Shown: positions 36,291-45,840 of the stretch, piece by piece
How positions within the stretch are numbered: the first letter of the stretch is position 1
Layout: every line of letters begins with the position of its first letter
Assembly: GCF_902825155.1 (NCBI RefSeq)
Contig: NZ_CADEAG010000001.1
Location: 186,001 to 250,000, forward strand
Origin: Bartonella taylorii 8TBB
Lineage (GTDB): Bacteria > Pseudomonadota > Alphaproteobacteria > Rhizobiales > Rhizobiaceae
Reading direction: 5' to 3'
DNA length: 64,000 bases
Notes under the pieces: model-generated
Seen by the model: only the letters and a program-made list of their open reading frames with translations
Databases searched by the model: none
Told to the model about the DNA's origin: nothing
Position numbers and translations under genes: made by a program

Positions 36291-37112
36291 ATGGCAAATG
36301 TCATGCTGTTCTACAAAGATATTACCCCAATCAACAAAATTTCTCATAAAAATCTGAAGTTTGCTCCTCCAAGTGATATGTCTTTCGCCAAAGATACTCA
36401 CTGGGTTCCTTTAGCAAGTAGTGAATATTTTCAAGCAGCACTAGACTATCCTATTCTGTTTATGTGTGCAGAAGACGAACAAAAGAAAAAACACTATACA
36501 TCCGCTGCACTAGTAGGTCTTTCTAACGACGAAAATGACTACATTACTTCTGATAAAAGCTGGAAAACAAATACTTATGTTCCGGCTTTTGTCCGTCGCT
36601 ACCCTTTTGTTCTTGCACAAATTAGCAATGAAAAAGAGCTTTCCGTTTGTTTTGATCAGCAATCAGGCATGTTTAATGAAGTTGCAGGCACGGAACTTTT
36701 TAATTCCGATGGTTCTATTTCACCTTTTATGGAAGAGCGTATTCAGTTTCTTGAAAGCTTTAAAATCGCTATGGAAAAAACCTCTGAATTTATTGATGCT
36801 CTTTTAGAGATGGATCTTCTCAGTCAAAAATCAATCAATGTGAAAAACGACAAAGGCCTTTCAGCACAATTGGAACATTTCTGGATTGTTGATGAGGAAA
36901 AGCTAAATAAACTCTCTGCAAGCCAACTAGCCAAGCTCCATAAAAATGGCTTTTTAGGATTGATTTTTGCGCATCTTATGTCAACGCATAATCTTTTAAA
37001 AATACTCTCTTTAAAAGGTGAAAAGCACCTCGGTAATCATGAAGAACAATTGCAAAAAAAGAGTGACGACTCTGAAAACGACACCCCTAAAAAGAAAGAG
37101 ACTCTCAACTAG
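36291..37112 (+). CDS. SapC-family protein
   Basis: This 273-residue protein matches the SapC family found in Rhizobiales and Caulobacter: an early HWVPLASSEYFQAALDYPI block, then FVRRYPFVLA, then the C-terminal LEHFWIVDEEKLNKLSAS and GFLGLIFAHLMS stretches. The family was named for S-layer proteins, but its role is unclear; it lacks a signal peptide or membrane segment here. AAAGGAGAAG precedes the ATG. Its stop is 2 bases before xerC, so the two genes are probably cotranscribed. The lysine- and glutamate-rich tail of about 30 residues looks disordered. Confidence 0.85.
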   Translation: MANVMLFYKDITPINKISHKNLKFAPPSDMSFAKDTHWVPLASSEYFQAALDYPILFMCAEDEQKKKHYTSAALVGLSNDENDYITSDKSWKTNTYVPAFVRRYPFVLAQISNEKELSVCFDQQSGMFNEVAGTELFNSDGSISPFMEERIQFLESFKIAMEKTSEFIDALLEMDLLSQKSINVKNDKGLSAQLEHFWIVDEEKLNKLSASQLAKLHKNGFLGLIFAHLMSTHNLLKILSLKGEKHLGNHEEQLQKKSDDSENDTPKKKETLN

Positions 37113-37114
37113 AG

Positions 37115-38083
37115 ATGCCCGCAAAAAATGACGGTAGAAAAGATGAAAATGTCTTTCTGATTCCAGCTGACCATGCTGTTTTATCGGCAAGGAAAAATTG
37201 GTTAGATGGTCTTATAAGAACACGTCGCATGGCCACACAAACAGCTAAAGCCTATGAGCGTGACACACGACAATTTTTGTCTTTTCTCTGTCAACATTTA
37301 GGGCACCAACCGACCTTTAATGATCTCACCAATTTGCGCGTCATGGACTTGCGCGCTTATTTGGCTTATCGTCGCACGCACAATATAAGCGCCCGCTCTT
37401 TAAGCAGAGGGATGGCGGGTTTACGCTCTTTTTTTAACTACTTATCGCGCCAAGGAATAGTTAGCGTTCCTGCTGCTAAACTTGTGCGAACTCCAAAACA
37501 ACCAAAATCGCTACCAAAACCTTTAGCGATAAAGTCAGCACTCCATATAGTCAAACAAGAAAATCAACAGGAAAATGAACCATGGATCACTGCCCGTAAC
37601 GCTGCTGTTTTAACGCTTCTTTACGGCTGTGGAATGCGCATATCTGAAGCCTTAAGCCTCACACCAGAACAATTTTCCGATCCCCAAAGAACAAGTCTAT
37701 TTGTAAGGGGAAAAGGTGGGAAAACACGCCTTGTCCCCCTCATTAAAGTCGTTTACGAAACTGTACACAATTATCTCAAATGCTGCCCGTATCCTTTAGT
37801 GGACACTCAACCAATGTTCCGCGGCGCCCGAGGGGGTGTCTTACAGCCAGCCATTATTCAACGAGCCGTTCGAAATTTACGTGTAAACCTTGGTTTACCA
37901 GAAACTGCTACCCCCCATACATTACGTCATTCTTTTGCCACCCACCTTTTGTCACGGGGAGGAGATTTGCGCACTATTCAAGAACTTCTAGGCCATGCCT
38001 GCCTCTCGACTACACAAGCCTACACCCATGTTGATACAGACTACTTGCTGGAAATTTATCGAAAAGCACACCCCCGCTCTTGA
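37115..38083 (+). CDS. xerC: Tyrosine recombinase XerC
   Basis: This 322-residue site-specific recombinase resolves chromosome dimers at dif with XerD under FtsK control. The N-terminal SAM-like domain covers about 20-110. The catalytic residues are visible in GCGMRISEAL (Arg), GKGGKTRLVPL (Lys), HTLRHSFATHL (His and Arg), GHACLSTTQAYTHV (His and nucleophile Tyr). The annotation as XerC rather than XerD rests on general resemblance and on the sapC neighbour, so the distinction is moderate. It has no signs of an integrase of a mobile element, and no attachment site is nearby. Confidence 0.88.
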   Translation: MPAKNDGRKDENVFLIPADHAVLSARKNWLDGLIRTRRMATQTAKAYERDTRQFLSFLCQHLGHQPTFNDLTNLRVMDLRAYLAYRRTHNISARSLSRGMAGLRSFFNYLSRQGIVSVPAAKLVRTPKQPKSLPKPLAIKSALHIVKQENQQENEPWITARNAAVLTLLYGCGMRISEALSLTPEQFSDPQRTSLFVRGKGGKTRLVPLIKVVYETVHNYLKCCPYPLVDTQPMFRGARGGVLQPAIIQRAVRNLRVNLGLPETATPHTLRHSFATHLLSRGGDLRTIQELLGHACLSTTQAYTHVDTDYLLEIYRKAHPRS

Positions 38084-38107
38084 AAAAGTTTTAAACAACG
38101 AGGAAAA

Positions 38108-38386
38108 TTAAACAGATTCAACCTCAAGTGCCAAAGCATGAACACAAGTTGCTAATTCTTTCTGTAAAACTTGATAAATCGCTCGATGTACCTCCACACG
38201 CTTCATACCAGAAAAAGAAGAAGACAGTATTTTCACCCGAAAATGCGTTTCCCCTTTACCATCAAAAGCATGCTCATCATGAGGATGCCCCTCATGAAGA
38301 TGACTCTCGTTAATTACCTCAAGTTTCTGTGGATGAAAAGCGTCTTGGAGCTTCATCTGAATCGTTGTCTGGATTGCAGTAGACAT
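38108..38386 (-). CDS. BolA-family protein
   Basis: This 92-residue protein has the BolA fold: an N-terminal helix (MKLQDAFHPQKLEVINES), a histidine-rich loop HLHEGHPHDEHAF, the HFRVKILSSSFSG strand and the RVEVHRAIYQVL helix. BolA proteins pair with monothiol glutaredoxins and bind [2Fe-2S] clusters, and some bind DNA. The gene is divergent from the J-domain gene with 121 bases between, and convergent with xerC. Confidence 0.9.
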   Translation of the reverse strand: MSTAIQTTIQMKLQDAFHPQKLEVINESHLHEGHPHDEHAFDGKGETHFRVKILSSSFSGMKRVEVHRAIYQVLQKELATCVHALALEVESV

Positions 38387-38507
38387 TTTTTATTCCTTCA
38401 TAAAATGAACAGTGTAATGCACCTTTTTCATTATTAAATGAGTGTGAAAATAAATTTTTCAAAAGTCAATTCTTGTCAAATCAATCGATTTTGCATAAAC
38501 CAAAGAT

Positions 38508-39128
38508 ATGACAATAACATCTAAATTATTCGACTCAATTCGAATCAGCTCTAATAAAAAGCAAAAAGCTGAATCAGAAGCACAACAGTGTCAATGGGAA
38601 GGTTGTGAAAAAACAGGAATCCATAAAGCACCAGCAGGTCGAAATCACGAAGGGCAATATCTATACTTTTGTATTGATCATGTACGTGCCTATAATAAAA
38701 ATTTTAATTACTTCTCTGGTCTTAGCGATAAAGATATTGCAAAGTTCCAAAAGGATGCTCTCACAGGACATCGTCCAACATGGCCTACCGATTTTAGCAA
38801 TAGCACGTCGAAAAAAACAGCAGCCAATTATGCACAAATTCGCTCTGGTACAGCTGCCTATCAAAATCGTATGCGCGACCCACTTACACTGTTTACTGGG
38901 CGTCATTCAGCCAATAATTTCTCACGAAAATTAAAACCTTTAGAAGCCAAAGCTTTTGATACATTGGGATTACCAGCAAATGCTTCAGCTGAAGATATCA
39001 AAACAAAATATAAAGAACTGGTAAAGAAGCACCATCCTGATTCCAACGGCGGCAATCGTTCTTCAGAAGAGCGTTTTCGCGATGTTTTGCACGCCTATAA
39101 TTTGCTCAAGAAAGCTGGCTTGTGCTAA
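38508..39128 (+). CDS. J-domain protein (DnaJ-like) with cysteine motif
   Basis: This 206-residue protein has its J domain at the C-terminus (about 150-204), with HPD in KKHHPDSNGG, so it should stimulate a DnaK-type ATPase. The N-terminal part has CQWEGC, a CIDH stretch and aromatic residues (YFCIDHVRAYNKNFNYF), conserved in the alphaproteobacterial family of this gene and possibly metal-binding. There is no G/F-rich or zinc-finger region of true DnaJ. The gene is often found next to bolA in Rhizobiales, which hints at iron-sulfur protein handling, but this is inference. Confidence 0.88.
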   Translation: MTITSKLFDSIRISSNKKQKAESEAQQCQWEGCEKTGIHKAPAGRNHEGQYLYFCIDHVRAYNKNFNYFSGLSDKDIAKFQKDALTGHRPTWPTDFSNSTSKKTAANYAQIRSGTAAYQNRMRDPLTLFTGRHSANNFSRKLKPLEAKAFDTLGLPANASAEDIKTKYKELVKKHHPDSNGGNRSSEERFRDVLHAYNLLKKAGLC

Positions 39129-39279
39129 CAAACAGCGGCACACACCCAAAGGAATTTTCTTCTGAATCATCTTGTTCCCATTGTACATCCACCTTAACTT
39201 ATGCAAGAGTCAAGCCAGCATCATTATTCTTCTTTACCAACTGATAACTTTGCAATTACTCTCATATTTAGACAATACA

Positions 39280-39520
39280 TGAGAGGCATATTTGCTGCTG
39301 CCTTAAAAAGCTTGGTTCATACGCCAATCCAACTTATGCGTGCAAGTGAGTCATTTTTATTGATTCACCATAAACAGATTTGAAATGGAGAGAATATTCC
39401 TGTATTCGGAATTCTCGTTTAAGTTGCAAAATGATAAATTTGTCTATTATTTTTCAGAAGCATGTTAAAATATCTGCTAAAGCGTTTCTTTCCTATCCAA
39501 GACTCTCATTGTAAAGCATT
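39280..39520. repeat. Diverged intergenic repeat, copy upstream of cobS
   Basis: About 240 bp that aligns with 42615-42870 downstream of cobT. Shared blocks include ATGAGA near the left end, GCAAGTGAGTCATTTTTATTGATT (against GCACAAGTGAACAATTTTTATTGATT, described in part), GATTTGAAAT, TGTATTCGG, TTCAAGTTG, AAAATGATAAA and CTGCTAAAG, in the same order and orientation. No open frame is involved. Identity looks like two thirds by eye. Confidence 0.75.
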
Positions 39521-39592
39521 GCATAAGTGTTCTAACTCTTGTATCGTTCTCAACGAACGAAAATAAATGGCGTCCTTCCTTCCAGAAAAACA

Positions 39593-40579
39593 ATGAAAAA
39601 AACAAAACTTCCCGTCGAAAATGTGCCCGATATTACGCTCTGCGCTCGTGATCTGTTTAATATTGATACGGATATGAAAGTGCCTGCTTTTAGCACAAAA
39701 AGCCCCCACGTTCCCGATGTAGATCCCGATTATCTTTTTGATCAACAAACAACTTTAGCGATTTTAGCAGGCTTTGCATTTAACCGCCGTGTTATGGTTT
39801 CTGGCTATCACGGTACAGGTAAATCAACACATATTGAACAAATTGCCGCACGTCTTAACTGGCCTTGTATCCGAATTAATCTCGACAGTCATGTTAGCCG
39901 CATTGATCTAGTAGGAAAAGATGCCATTGTTTTAAAAGATGGCTTACAAATCACTGAATTTAAAGAAGGTATTTTGCCATGGGCTTATCAAAACAATATT
40001 GCCCTTGTTTTCGATGAATATGATGCAGGCCGTCCCGATGTTATGTTTGTTATCCAACGCGTCCTTGAAGCCTCTGGACGGTTAAGCTTGCTTGATCAAA
40101 GCCGTGTCATCACACCTCATCCAGCATTTCGTCTTTTTGCAACTGCAAATACCATTGGCCTTGGTGATACGACAGGACTTTACCATGGTACACAACAAAT
40201 TAATCAAGCGCAAATGGACCGCTGGTCTATCGTGACGATACTCAATTATTTGCCCCATAATAAAGAGATTGATATCGTTTGTTCAAAAGTCAAATCTTTT
40301 CAGACAACAGAAGGGAAAAAGACAATTTCACAAATGGTTCATGTTGCTGATATGGTACGTCAATCTTTTATTAATGGAGATCTTTCAACAGTCATGAGTC
40401 CACGCACTGTCATTACTTGGGCAGAAAATACAACAATTTTTCGAAATGTTGGCTTTGCCTTTAAGCTAACCTTTCTCAATAAATGTGATGAACTCGAACG
40501 CGCTACTGTCGCAGAATTTTATCAACGTGCCTTTGGGCAAGAACTTCCCGAATCACTCATTCATGGTGTTTTGCCTTAA
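39593..40579 (+). CDS. cobS: CobS-like AAA+ ATPase (cobaltochelatase subunit)
   Basis: This 328-residue MoxR/CobS-type ATPase has Walker [10 protein letters not shown] at 71-79, a Walker B region [11 protein letters not shown], and the sensor-like [14 protein letters not shown]. CobS and CobT form the ATPase chaperone of the aerobic cobaltochelatase CobNST. I start at ATG 39593, because the longer frame adds an unrelated basic lead. It is paired with cobT at a 5-base gap. No cobN or other cobalamin gene is in the window, so its role here may differ from cobalt insertion. Confidence 0.9.
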   Translation: MKKTKLPVENVPDITLCARDLFNIDTDMKVPAFSTKSPHVPDVDPDYLFDQQTTLAILAGFAFNRRVMVSGYHGTGKSTHIEQIAARLNWPCIRINLDSHVSRIDLVGKDAIVLKDGLQITEFKEGILPWAYQNNIALVFDEYDAGRPDVMFVIQRVLEASGRLSLLDQSRVITPHPAFRLFATANTIGLGDTTGLYHGTQQINQAQMDRWSIVTILNYLPHNKEIDIVCSKVKSFQTTEGKKTISQMVHVADMVRQSFINGDLSTVMSPRTVITWAENTTIFRNVGFAFKLTFLNKCDELERATVAEFYQRAFGQELPESLIHGVLP

Positions 40580-40584
40580 GGGAT

Positions 40585-42492
40585 ATGTCAATCATGGCTA
40601 CCGACACTGGCGACAAGAGCGAAAATCTCACAAACGATTCTCCCAACAACACTCTTGATGCTGAGGCTTTTAAAAAAGCACTTTCAACCTGTATTCGTGC
40701 AATTGCCGGCACGCCTAACCTTGAAGTTTCCTTTAGTCATAACAGACCCTCCTTAAGTGGAAACAACGCACGCTTACCAGAATTACCACAGCATGCAACA
40801 GATAAAGATATAAAAATTACCCGCGGATTAGGTGATTCTATGGCTCTACGCAAAGCATGGCACGACAACAGCATCCACACACAATTTGCACCACCAGAAT
40901 CAGAAGCACGCGCCATCTTTGACGCTCTTGAACAAACACGTGTTGAAACAATCGGCACTTTAGCCATGGAGGGAATTGCACAAAATCTTGATGTAATGCT
41001 CGCCGATAAATATCAAAGAGCCCATTACCAAAAGATTAGCAGCCAAAGTGAAGCGCCTATACAAGAAGCAATTGCACTTTTACTACGCGAAAAAACAACA
41101 AAACGTCCTCCTCCAAAAGAAGCAGGACCTGTCTTGGAGTTATGGCGTCAAGAAATCGAACAAAAAGCCGCAACAGAACTGAACAAACTGACACATTATA
41201 TTCATAATCAACATGCTTTTGCACAGATTGTTCGTCAAATGCTTGTTACACTCAAAATGGCAGAAAAACTAGAAGAAACTTCTGATAGTGAAAACAATAA
41301 AAAATTAAAAAACAGCTGTGAACCACAAAATCAAACAGAAGAAGAAAGCCAAAACAAAAAACACGCCCAGAGCAAAGAAAAAGCAACAACTGAACAAGAA
41401 AGCGATGCGCAAGACAAAGGAAAAACGCAAGCGACACAATCATACGACAATGATAAAGTCGAGGAAGAACAAGAAAGAAGCCCTTGGCAAGGAAAATCAA
41501 ACAAATCTAAACGCTTTCTCGCCGATTCAGAACAAATGGAAAGACTTGGCAATTATAAAGTTTTTACCCGTCAATTTGATGAAGTTTTGGAAGCAACAGA
41601 TTTTTGTTCTGAAAGCGAATTGGATCGCTTGCGCCATTATCTTGATAAACAAATCAATCATCTCCAAAACATCGTTGGACGCTTAGCAAACCGCCTACAG
41701 CGCCGCCTTATGGCACAACAAAATCGTAATTGGAATTTTGACCTTGAGGAAGGATACCTCGATACAGCACGACTCCCACGCCTTATCATTGATCCCACAC
41801 AACCGCTTTCTTTCAAAATGGAAAGTAATACGCAATTTCGAGATACTGTTGTTTCACTCCTCATTGATAATTCAGGCTCAATGCGAGGACGACCAATTAC
41901 TGTTGCAGCAAGTTGTGCGGATATTTTAGCACAAACTCTTGAACGTTGTGGCGTTAAAACTGAAATTTTAGGCTTTACTACCAAAACTTGGAAAGGGGGA
42001 AAATCGCGCGAACAGTGGCTTAACCAAAACAAACCCCATAACCCAGGGCGCCTTAATGATTTATGTCATATCATCTATAAAAGTGCTGATACACCATGGC
42101 GTCGTGCACGGCGTAATTTAGGTTTAATGATGCAGGAGGGATTGCTGAAAGAAAATATTGATGGTGAAGCATTGATTTGGGCGCATCAACGCCTTTTATC
42201 ACGGCGCGAACAGCGTCGTATTCTCATGGTTATTTCTGATGGAGCTCCTGTTGACGATTCAACACTGTCCGTTAATTCCAGCAATTATCTTGAAAGGCAT
42301 TTACGCGCCGTGATTCAAGAAATCCAAACACATTCGCCTATAGAACTCATTGCCATTGGAATTGGTCATGACGTCACACGCTATTATCAACGCGCTGTAA
42401 CAATCATGAATGCCGAAGAACTCGCCAATGCTATAACAAAACAATTAGAAACGCTTTTTAGCGATAAAAAAACGCATCCGCATAAAAGGTAA
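40585..42492 (+). CDS. cobT: CobT-like cobaltochelatase subunit with VWA domain
   Basis: This 635-residue protein has the CobT layout: an N-terminal helical region, a highly charged low-complexity middle (about 225-315, rich in E, Q, K, D and N), and a C-terminal VWA domain with a MIDAS motif DNSGSMRG near 428-435. It acts with CobS. AAGGGAT lies before the ATG. The acidic middle is typical of the family. The downstream spacer carries a copy of the repeat that lies upstream of cobS. Confidence 0.93.
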   Translation: MSIMATDTGDKSENLTNDSPNNTLDAEAFKKALSTCIRAIAGTPNLEVSFSHNRPSLSGNNARLPELPQHATDKDIKITRGLGDSMALRKAWHDNSIHTQFAPPESEARAIFDALEQTRVETIGTLAMEGIAQNLDVMLADKYQRAHYQKISSQSEAPIQEAIALLLREKTTKRPPPKEAGPVLELWRQEIEQKAATELNKLTHYIHNQHAFAQIVRQMLVTLKMAEKLEETSDSENNKKLKNSCEPQNQTEEESQNKKHAQSKEKATTEQESDAQDKGKTQATQSYDNDKVEEEQERSPWQGKSNKSKRFLADSEQMERLGNYKVFTRQFDEVLEATDFCSESELDRLRHYLDKQINHLQNIVGRLANRLQRRLMAQQNRNWNFDLEEGYLDTARLPRLIIDPTQPLSFKMESNTQFRDTVVSLLIDNSGSMRGRPITVAASCADILAQTLERCGVKTEILGFTTKTWKGGKSREQWLNQNKPHNPGRLNDLCHIIYKSADTPWRRARRNLGLMMQEGLLKENIDGEALIWAHQRLLSRREQRRILMVISDGAPVDDSTLSVNSSNYLERHLRAVIQEIQTHSPIELIAIGIGHDVTRYYQRAVTIMNAEELANAITKQLETLFSDKKTHPHKR

Positions 42493-42614
42493 AAAAGCTT
42501 TTTAAATCAGCAACACGATAGCATATTGTGACATTGAAATACGCATCTATACAAACCGATACCGTCACTCTATTTTCCAGCTATCAATATTGCCAAAACT
42601 TCCACATTTAAATG

Positions 42615-42870
42615 ATTCATGAGAAGTATTCTTAGCTTTTTCTTAAACGATTTTTACCCACACATCTCTTGTGACGCACAAGTGAACAATTTTTATTGAT
42701 TTGTGATGAGAAGATTTGAAATCAGAGAATCTTATTGTATTCGGGACTCTTATTCAAGTTGAAAAATGATAAACTATCATTTACAAATTAATGTGTTATT
42801 ATAAAAAACATCTATACTGTATATACTGCTAAAGTACCTCTCGCAAAAGACAAGGCAGCCTCTCCCGCCT
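42615..42870. repeat. Diverged intergenic repeat, copy downstream of cobT
   Basis: Partner of 39280-39520. The same ordered blocks are present, so cobS and cobT are bracketed by direct repeats 3.3 kb apart. Neither copy has terminal inverted repeats that would mark an insertion sequence. Confidence 0.75.
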
Positions 42871-42895
42871 TCAAGAAGAAGAGGATCAATAAATG

Positions 42896-43582
42896 TTACG
42901 CGTTACGAATAAAAGATGATTCATCTTTTGAATGATTTTTACAAAGAGGGATTTTTACAGCTCTAAGGATTGTTCCATAAGGAATCAACATAAACAGACT
43001 CATAACAATTTTTACCGAAAAATCGCCAAAAGCAAGTAAGAGCCAAATTGGAATCTCAACCTCTCCCAAAATAGTAGCCCCTGGGAGAGAATTATCGATA
43101 TAACCTGTAATCTGATCGATAAAAGAAAAACAACTAGAAAAAGCAAGAGCAAAAAACACAACCGTATCCAAAGCTGAACCAACTAACGCTGCTGCTAACG
43201 GCGCTTTCCACCATGTTTTACGTCGCAAAGGAGTAAAAACAACAATATCGAGGAGTTGCCCAAATAAAAATGCTAAACTGGAAGCAATTGCAAGCCGCGG
43301 CGTAGCTAAGATCCAAGAAACAAAAAAGCCAGCAAAAAAACCAGCATAAACCACACGCCGTGCAGCAGATGGACCATAAAAACGATTGGTCAAATCATTA
43401 ACTAAAAAAGCAAAGGGATAGGTAAAAGCGCCATAGGTCAGAAGTTCATTCAACCCAAACCAATAGACAGGATACTGAACCAAAACATTAGAAGCAGTCA
43501 CAGTAAGACACATTGCAAAGATAGAAAAAGCAATAAACCTTTTCTCTTGCTGTGCTAATAAAAAATCGGGCGCTGAAGACAT
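42896..43582 (-). CDS. Queuosine-precursor transporter (YhhQ/VUT family)
   Basis: This 228-residue membrane protein has six or so hydrophobic segments and the family stretches ASNVLVQYPVYW, FLVNDLTNRFYG and FLFGQLLDIVVF. YhhQ imports queuine or preQ0/preQ1 for tRNA modification. I start at ATG 43582, because the longer frame begins at a TTG and adds a lead without family resemblance. It stands alone on the minus strand between cobT and rpmB. Confidence 0.88.
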   Translation of the reverse strand: MSSAPDFLLAQQEKRFIAFSIFAMCLTVTASNVLVQYPVYWFGLNELLTYGAFTYPFAFLVNDLTNRFYGPSAARRVVYAGFFAGFFVSWILATPRLAIASSLAFLFGQLLDIVVFTPLRRKTWWKAPLAAALVGSALDTVVFFALAFSSCFSFIDQITGYIDNSLPGATILGEVEIPIWLLLAFGDFSVKIVMSLFMLIPYGTILRAVKIPLCKNHSKDESSFIRNA

Positions 43583-43699
43583 TTTTAAAACCTGAGACAC
43601 GGAAGGAATCAAATACAACGATCAAAAAACAGCAAACCAAAAGACACTGTCTTCATAGAACGGAAACAAATGACTAAGCCTTGTCGTAAAAAAAGGTAA

Positions 43700-44005
43700 T
43701 TACGCTGCTTGTTCAGTTTTTTGTTCAGCTTTCTTCTTAATGATTTGGCGCTTTAACAAACGGGCACGTTGCGACAATTCTTTATCATCGGCTTTGAGTA
43801 AAAAACCATCCAAGCCACCGCGGTGCTCAACAGAACGCAAAGCACTTGCTGAAACACGCAAACGGTAATTTTGCTGTAACACTTCCGAAATCAACGTCAC
43901 ATTGCAAAGATTTGGTAAGAAACGACGACGGGTTTTATTGTTTGCATGGCTAACATTATTACCATACAGAACCGCTTTTCCTGTCAATTCGCAAGCACGA
44001 GACAT
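43700..44005 (-). CDS. rpmB: Ribosomal protein L28
   Basis: This 101-residue 50S protein has the L28 start [10 protein letters not shown], the [17 protein letters not shown] core, and an alphaproteobacterial C-terminal extension ending in lysines and glutamates. I start at ATG 44005, behind AAGGTGAAG, rather than GTG 44014, which lies inside that ribosome site. A promoter with a 17-base spacer lies about 120 bases upstream. Confidence 0.96.
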   Translation of the reverse strand: MSRACELTGKAVLYGNNVSHANNKTRRRFLPNLCNVTLISEVLQQNYRLRVSASALRSVEHRGGLDGFLLKADDKELSQRARLLKRQIIKKKAEQKTEQAA

Positions 44006-44121
44006 AAACTTCACCTTTGAACTCTAAAAAACTCTTTAAATCCCACTACCTACAAAACAGAATGAACGCAAAAAACGCACAACACTACCTTGAACGGGCA
44101 TTATTAGGAAGTTGTGCTTTC

Positions 44122-44150
44122 TAATAGGGTGTCGACAACAAAAGGTCAAG
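44122..44150 (-). promoter_or_regulatory. Probable rpmB promoter
   Basis: On the minus strand TTGACC (44150-44145) and TATTAG (44127-44122) are separated by 17 bases, a good match to a housekeeping promoter. Transcription would give a leader of about 110 bases before rpmB, beginning near a small imperfect hairpin (ATTAG and CTAAT arms at 44104-44126). Confidence 0.5.
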
Positions 44151-44286
44151 TCTTTTGTAAAGCCTTGTGCATTCCTTACCGATTTATTTTGCCGCCTTTT
44201 CTTATCAAAGACATACAAAATGTTTTTTTTTCACGCTTACCATGTTAAAAGAAGAATACGCACCATCCTAAAAGGAAGCATCAATC

Positions 44287-45063
44287 ATGAACCAAACAGA
44301 TCCTTCCATGACAGAGCTTCAACACAAGCACACCGGTTTCTCTTTACTGCCGTTCGGCATTTTATGTATATGTTTTTTTCTTCTCTTTAGTGCACTAGGT
44401 GTATGGCAAATACAACGATTAAACTGGAAAACAAACCTTATCATCAGTGCCAATCAACGTGTTCATTTGCCTCCCATAAAAGCACCACCGCAAGATCAAT
44501 GGGCGCATATCACTTTTGAAAAAGACGAATATCGACCTGTCATCATCACAGGAAAGTTTCTGACAGATAAAAATATTTTTGTCACTGCCGTTGCTCAAGA
44601 TACCACAGGGTACTGGGTTTTGACCCCTTTACAAACAGCGGACAACACACTGACCTTTGTGAATCGTGGTTTTATCCCCATGGATGCACGCTATGACTTT
44701 CAAAACGCAGAGCAATCACACACGAATACCGCACATTCTGCCACACAGATAAAGCAAACTACAATTATAGGTCTGTTACGCATGAGCGAAAAAAATGGTT
44801 TTTTTCCACGCAAAAATAATCCTGACACGAACTTATGGTACACGCGCGATCTTCCCGCTATGGCACAAAAGCTTGGTCTCCCTACTGTTGCTCCTTATTT
44901 TATCGATGCTGGGAAAAAAACAGCTACACAAGCAACTCTCCCCATAGCCGGTTTGACCATTGTACACTTTCAAAACAATCATCTTGTCTATGCTATTACG
45001 TGGTTTACCTTAGCTGCAGGCGTTCTAGGAGCCTTTCTTTTTCTACTACGGCAAAAAAGCTAA
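44287..45063 (+). CDS. SURF1-family cytochrome oxidase assembly protein
   Basis: This 258-residue protein has the SURF1 layout: a membrane segment near residues 19-40 with LGVWQIQRLNWK immediately after it, a periplasmic domain with VNRGFIPMDAR and NLWYTRDLPAMAQ, and a C-terminal membrane segment with ITWFTLAAGVLGAFLF. SURF1 aids haem insertion into the oxidase subunit I. AAAGGAAGC precedes the ATG. In many relatives it lies beside cytochrome oxidase genes, but here it stands alone. Confidence 0.9.
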   Translation: MNQTDPSMTELQHKHTGFSLLPFGILCICFFLLFSALGVWQIQRLNWKTNLIISANQRVHLPPIKAPPQDQWAHITFEKDEYRPVIITGKFLTDKNIFVTAVAQDTTGYWVLTPLQTADNTLTFVNRGFIPMDARYDFQNAEQSHTNTAHSATQIKQTTIIGLLRMSEKNGFFPRKNNPDTNLWYTRDLPAMAQKLGLPTVAPYFIDAGKKTATQATLPIAGLTIVHFQNNHLVYAITWFTLAAGVLGAFLFLLRQKS

Positions 45064-45327
45064 AAAAGATAAGAAGCAACACCTCATAAAACATAGCTGT
45101 TAAATGGCTTTGCTTTAAGCAAGCATATACTCCCATAACAGCGCATACCCTACACCACCGTGTTGGGAATTTTACACGCCATTCTCTTTGCTTTTTCAAG
45201 AAACAGCAGACACAAAGGTGAATACACAAAAACCACCCATACACGTGCCCTCTTCATTGCAGAAAAAACAGAGAAAAAAAACGCCGCTCCCCATAATAAA
45301 GCATTCTCTCAAATGCCCCCACAAATT

Positions 45328-45480
45328 TTAGAAAGACTTATGAGAATAAAGCCGCGCAATTGAATCAATATTGCCACGATAGATGCCAAGATCATTAAGC
45401 TCATATGTTGAAAGATGACTCAACGCATTAACCGTCCGCCGATAACGACGCCAATTATTATAAGAACGCAAAATATTCAT
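45328..45480 (-). CDS. DUF1127-family small protein
   Basis: This 50-residue protein, too short for most length filters, begins at ATG 45480 with an excellent ribosome site (GAGGTGAAGAGT). It has the DUF1127 pattern: a basic, aromatic N-terminal half (LRSYNNWRRYRRTVNAL) and the ending LSTYELNDLGIYRGNID followed by IARL. Such proteins in alphaproteobacteria affect RNA turnover, stress responses or phosphate and carbon metabolism, and often stand alone with their own promoter. No terminator is evident. Confidence 0.88.
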   Translation of the reverse strand: MNILRSYNNWRRYRRTVNALSHLSTYELNDLGIYRGNIDSIARLYSHKSF

Positions 45481-45636
45481 ACTCTTCACCTCAACCTACG
45501 TTACTCTTTCTAAGGTATAAGGTAGAGCAAAATACAAAAAAGAGTTGTGCTATAACTTCATAACAGATATGCATACACAACATAATAAGCTCATTTAAAA
45601 CTTATCTCTTTCTAAACAGTGAGCTCATTAAAAGCC

Positions 45637-45795
45637 GTTAATGGTGAAAATGCGGCAAATCTATAAAAATCATAGCCAGACCATGCGCAGCAACATCACT
45701 TTTTCATCACACATTAAGCTACCCAGTGGAAAAACTGCTGTTGTACCCACTTCAGCAGCTGCTAATAACTACACCCAGTTATCACAAAAGAAGCT
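45637..45795 (-). pseudogene. Decayed partial copy of the 3' end of purH
   Basis: The sequence repeats the last part of purH (from 45840) at an offset of about 203 bases. GTTAATGGTGAAAATGCGG matches GTTAATGACGAAAATGCCG, and CTTCAGCAGCTGCTAATAA is shared exactly, with diverged but alignable DNA between. The reading frame of PurH is not kept, and a plus-strand frame through it (45641-45844) is an accident. It lies just downstream of the intact gene. Confidence 0.82.
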
Positions 45796-45840
45796 TATTA
45801 AAACACTTGTCTCGTTTGAAAAAAGCACCCCTGAAAACTG

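Noticed and set aside
37115-38083. XerC-like gene as integrase of a mobile island
   Set aside because: Full XerC/D pattern, no adjacent tRNA or attachment repeats, and it is paired with sapC.
41252-41552. Frames opposite the charged region of cobT
   Set aside because: Low-complexity coding DNA opens accidental antisense frames.
42491-42505. AAAAAGCTTTTT palindrome after cobT as a terminator
   Set aside because: No GC stem and no loop; too weak.
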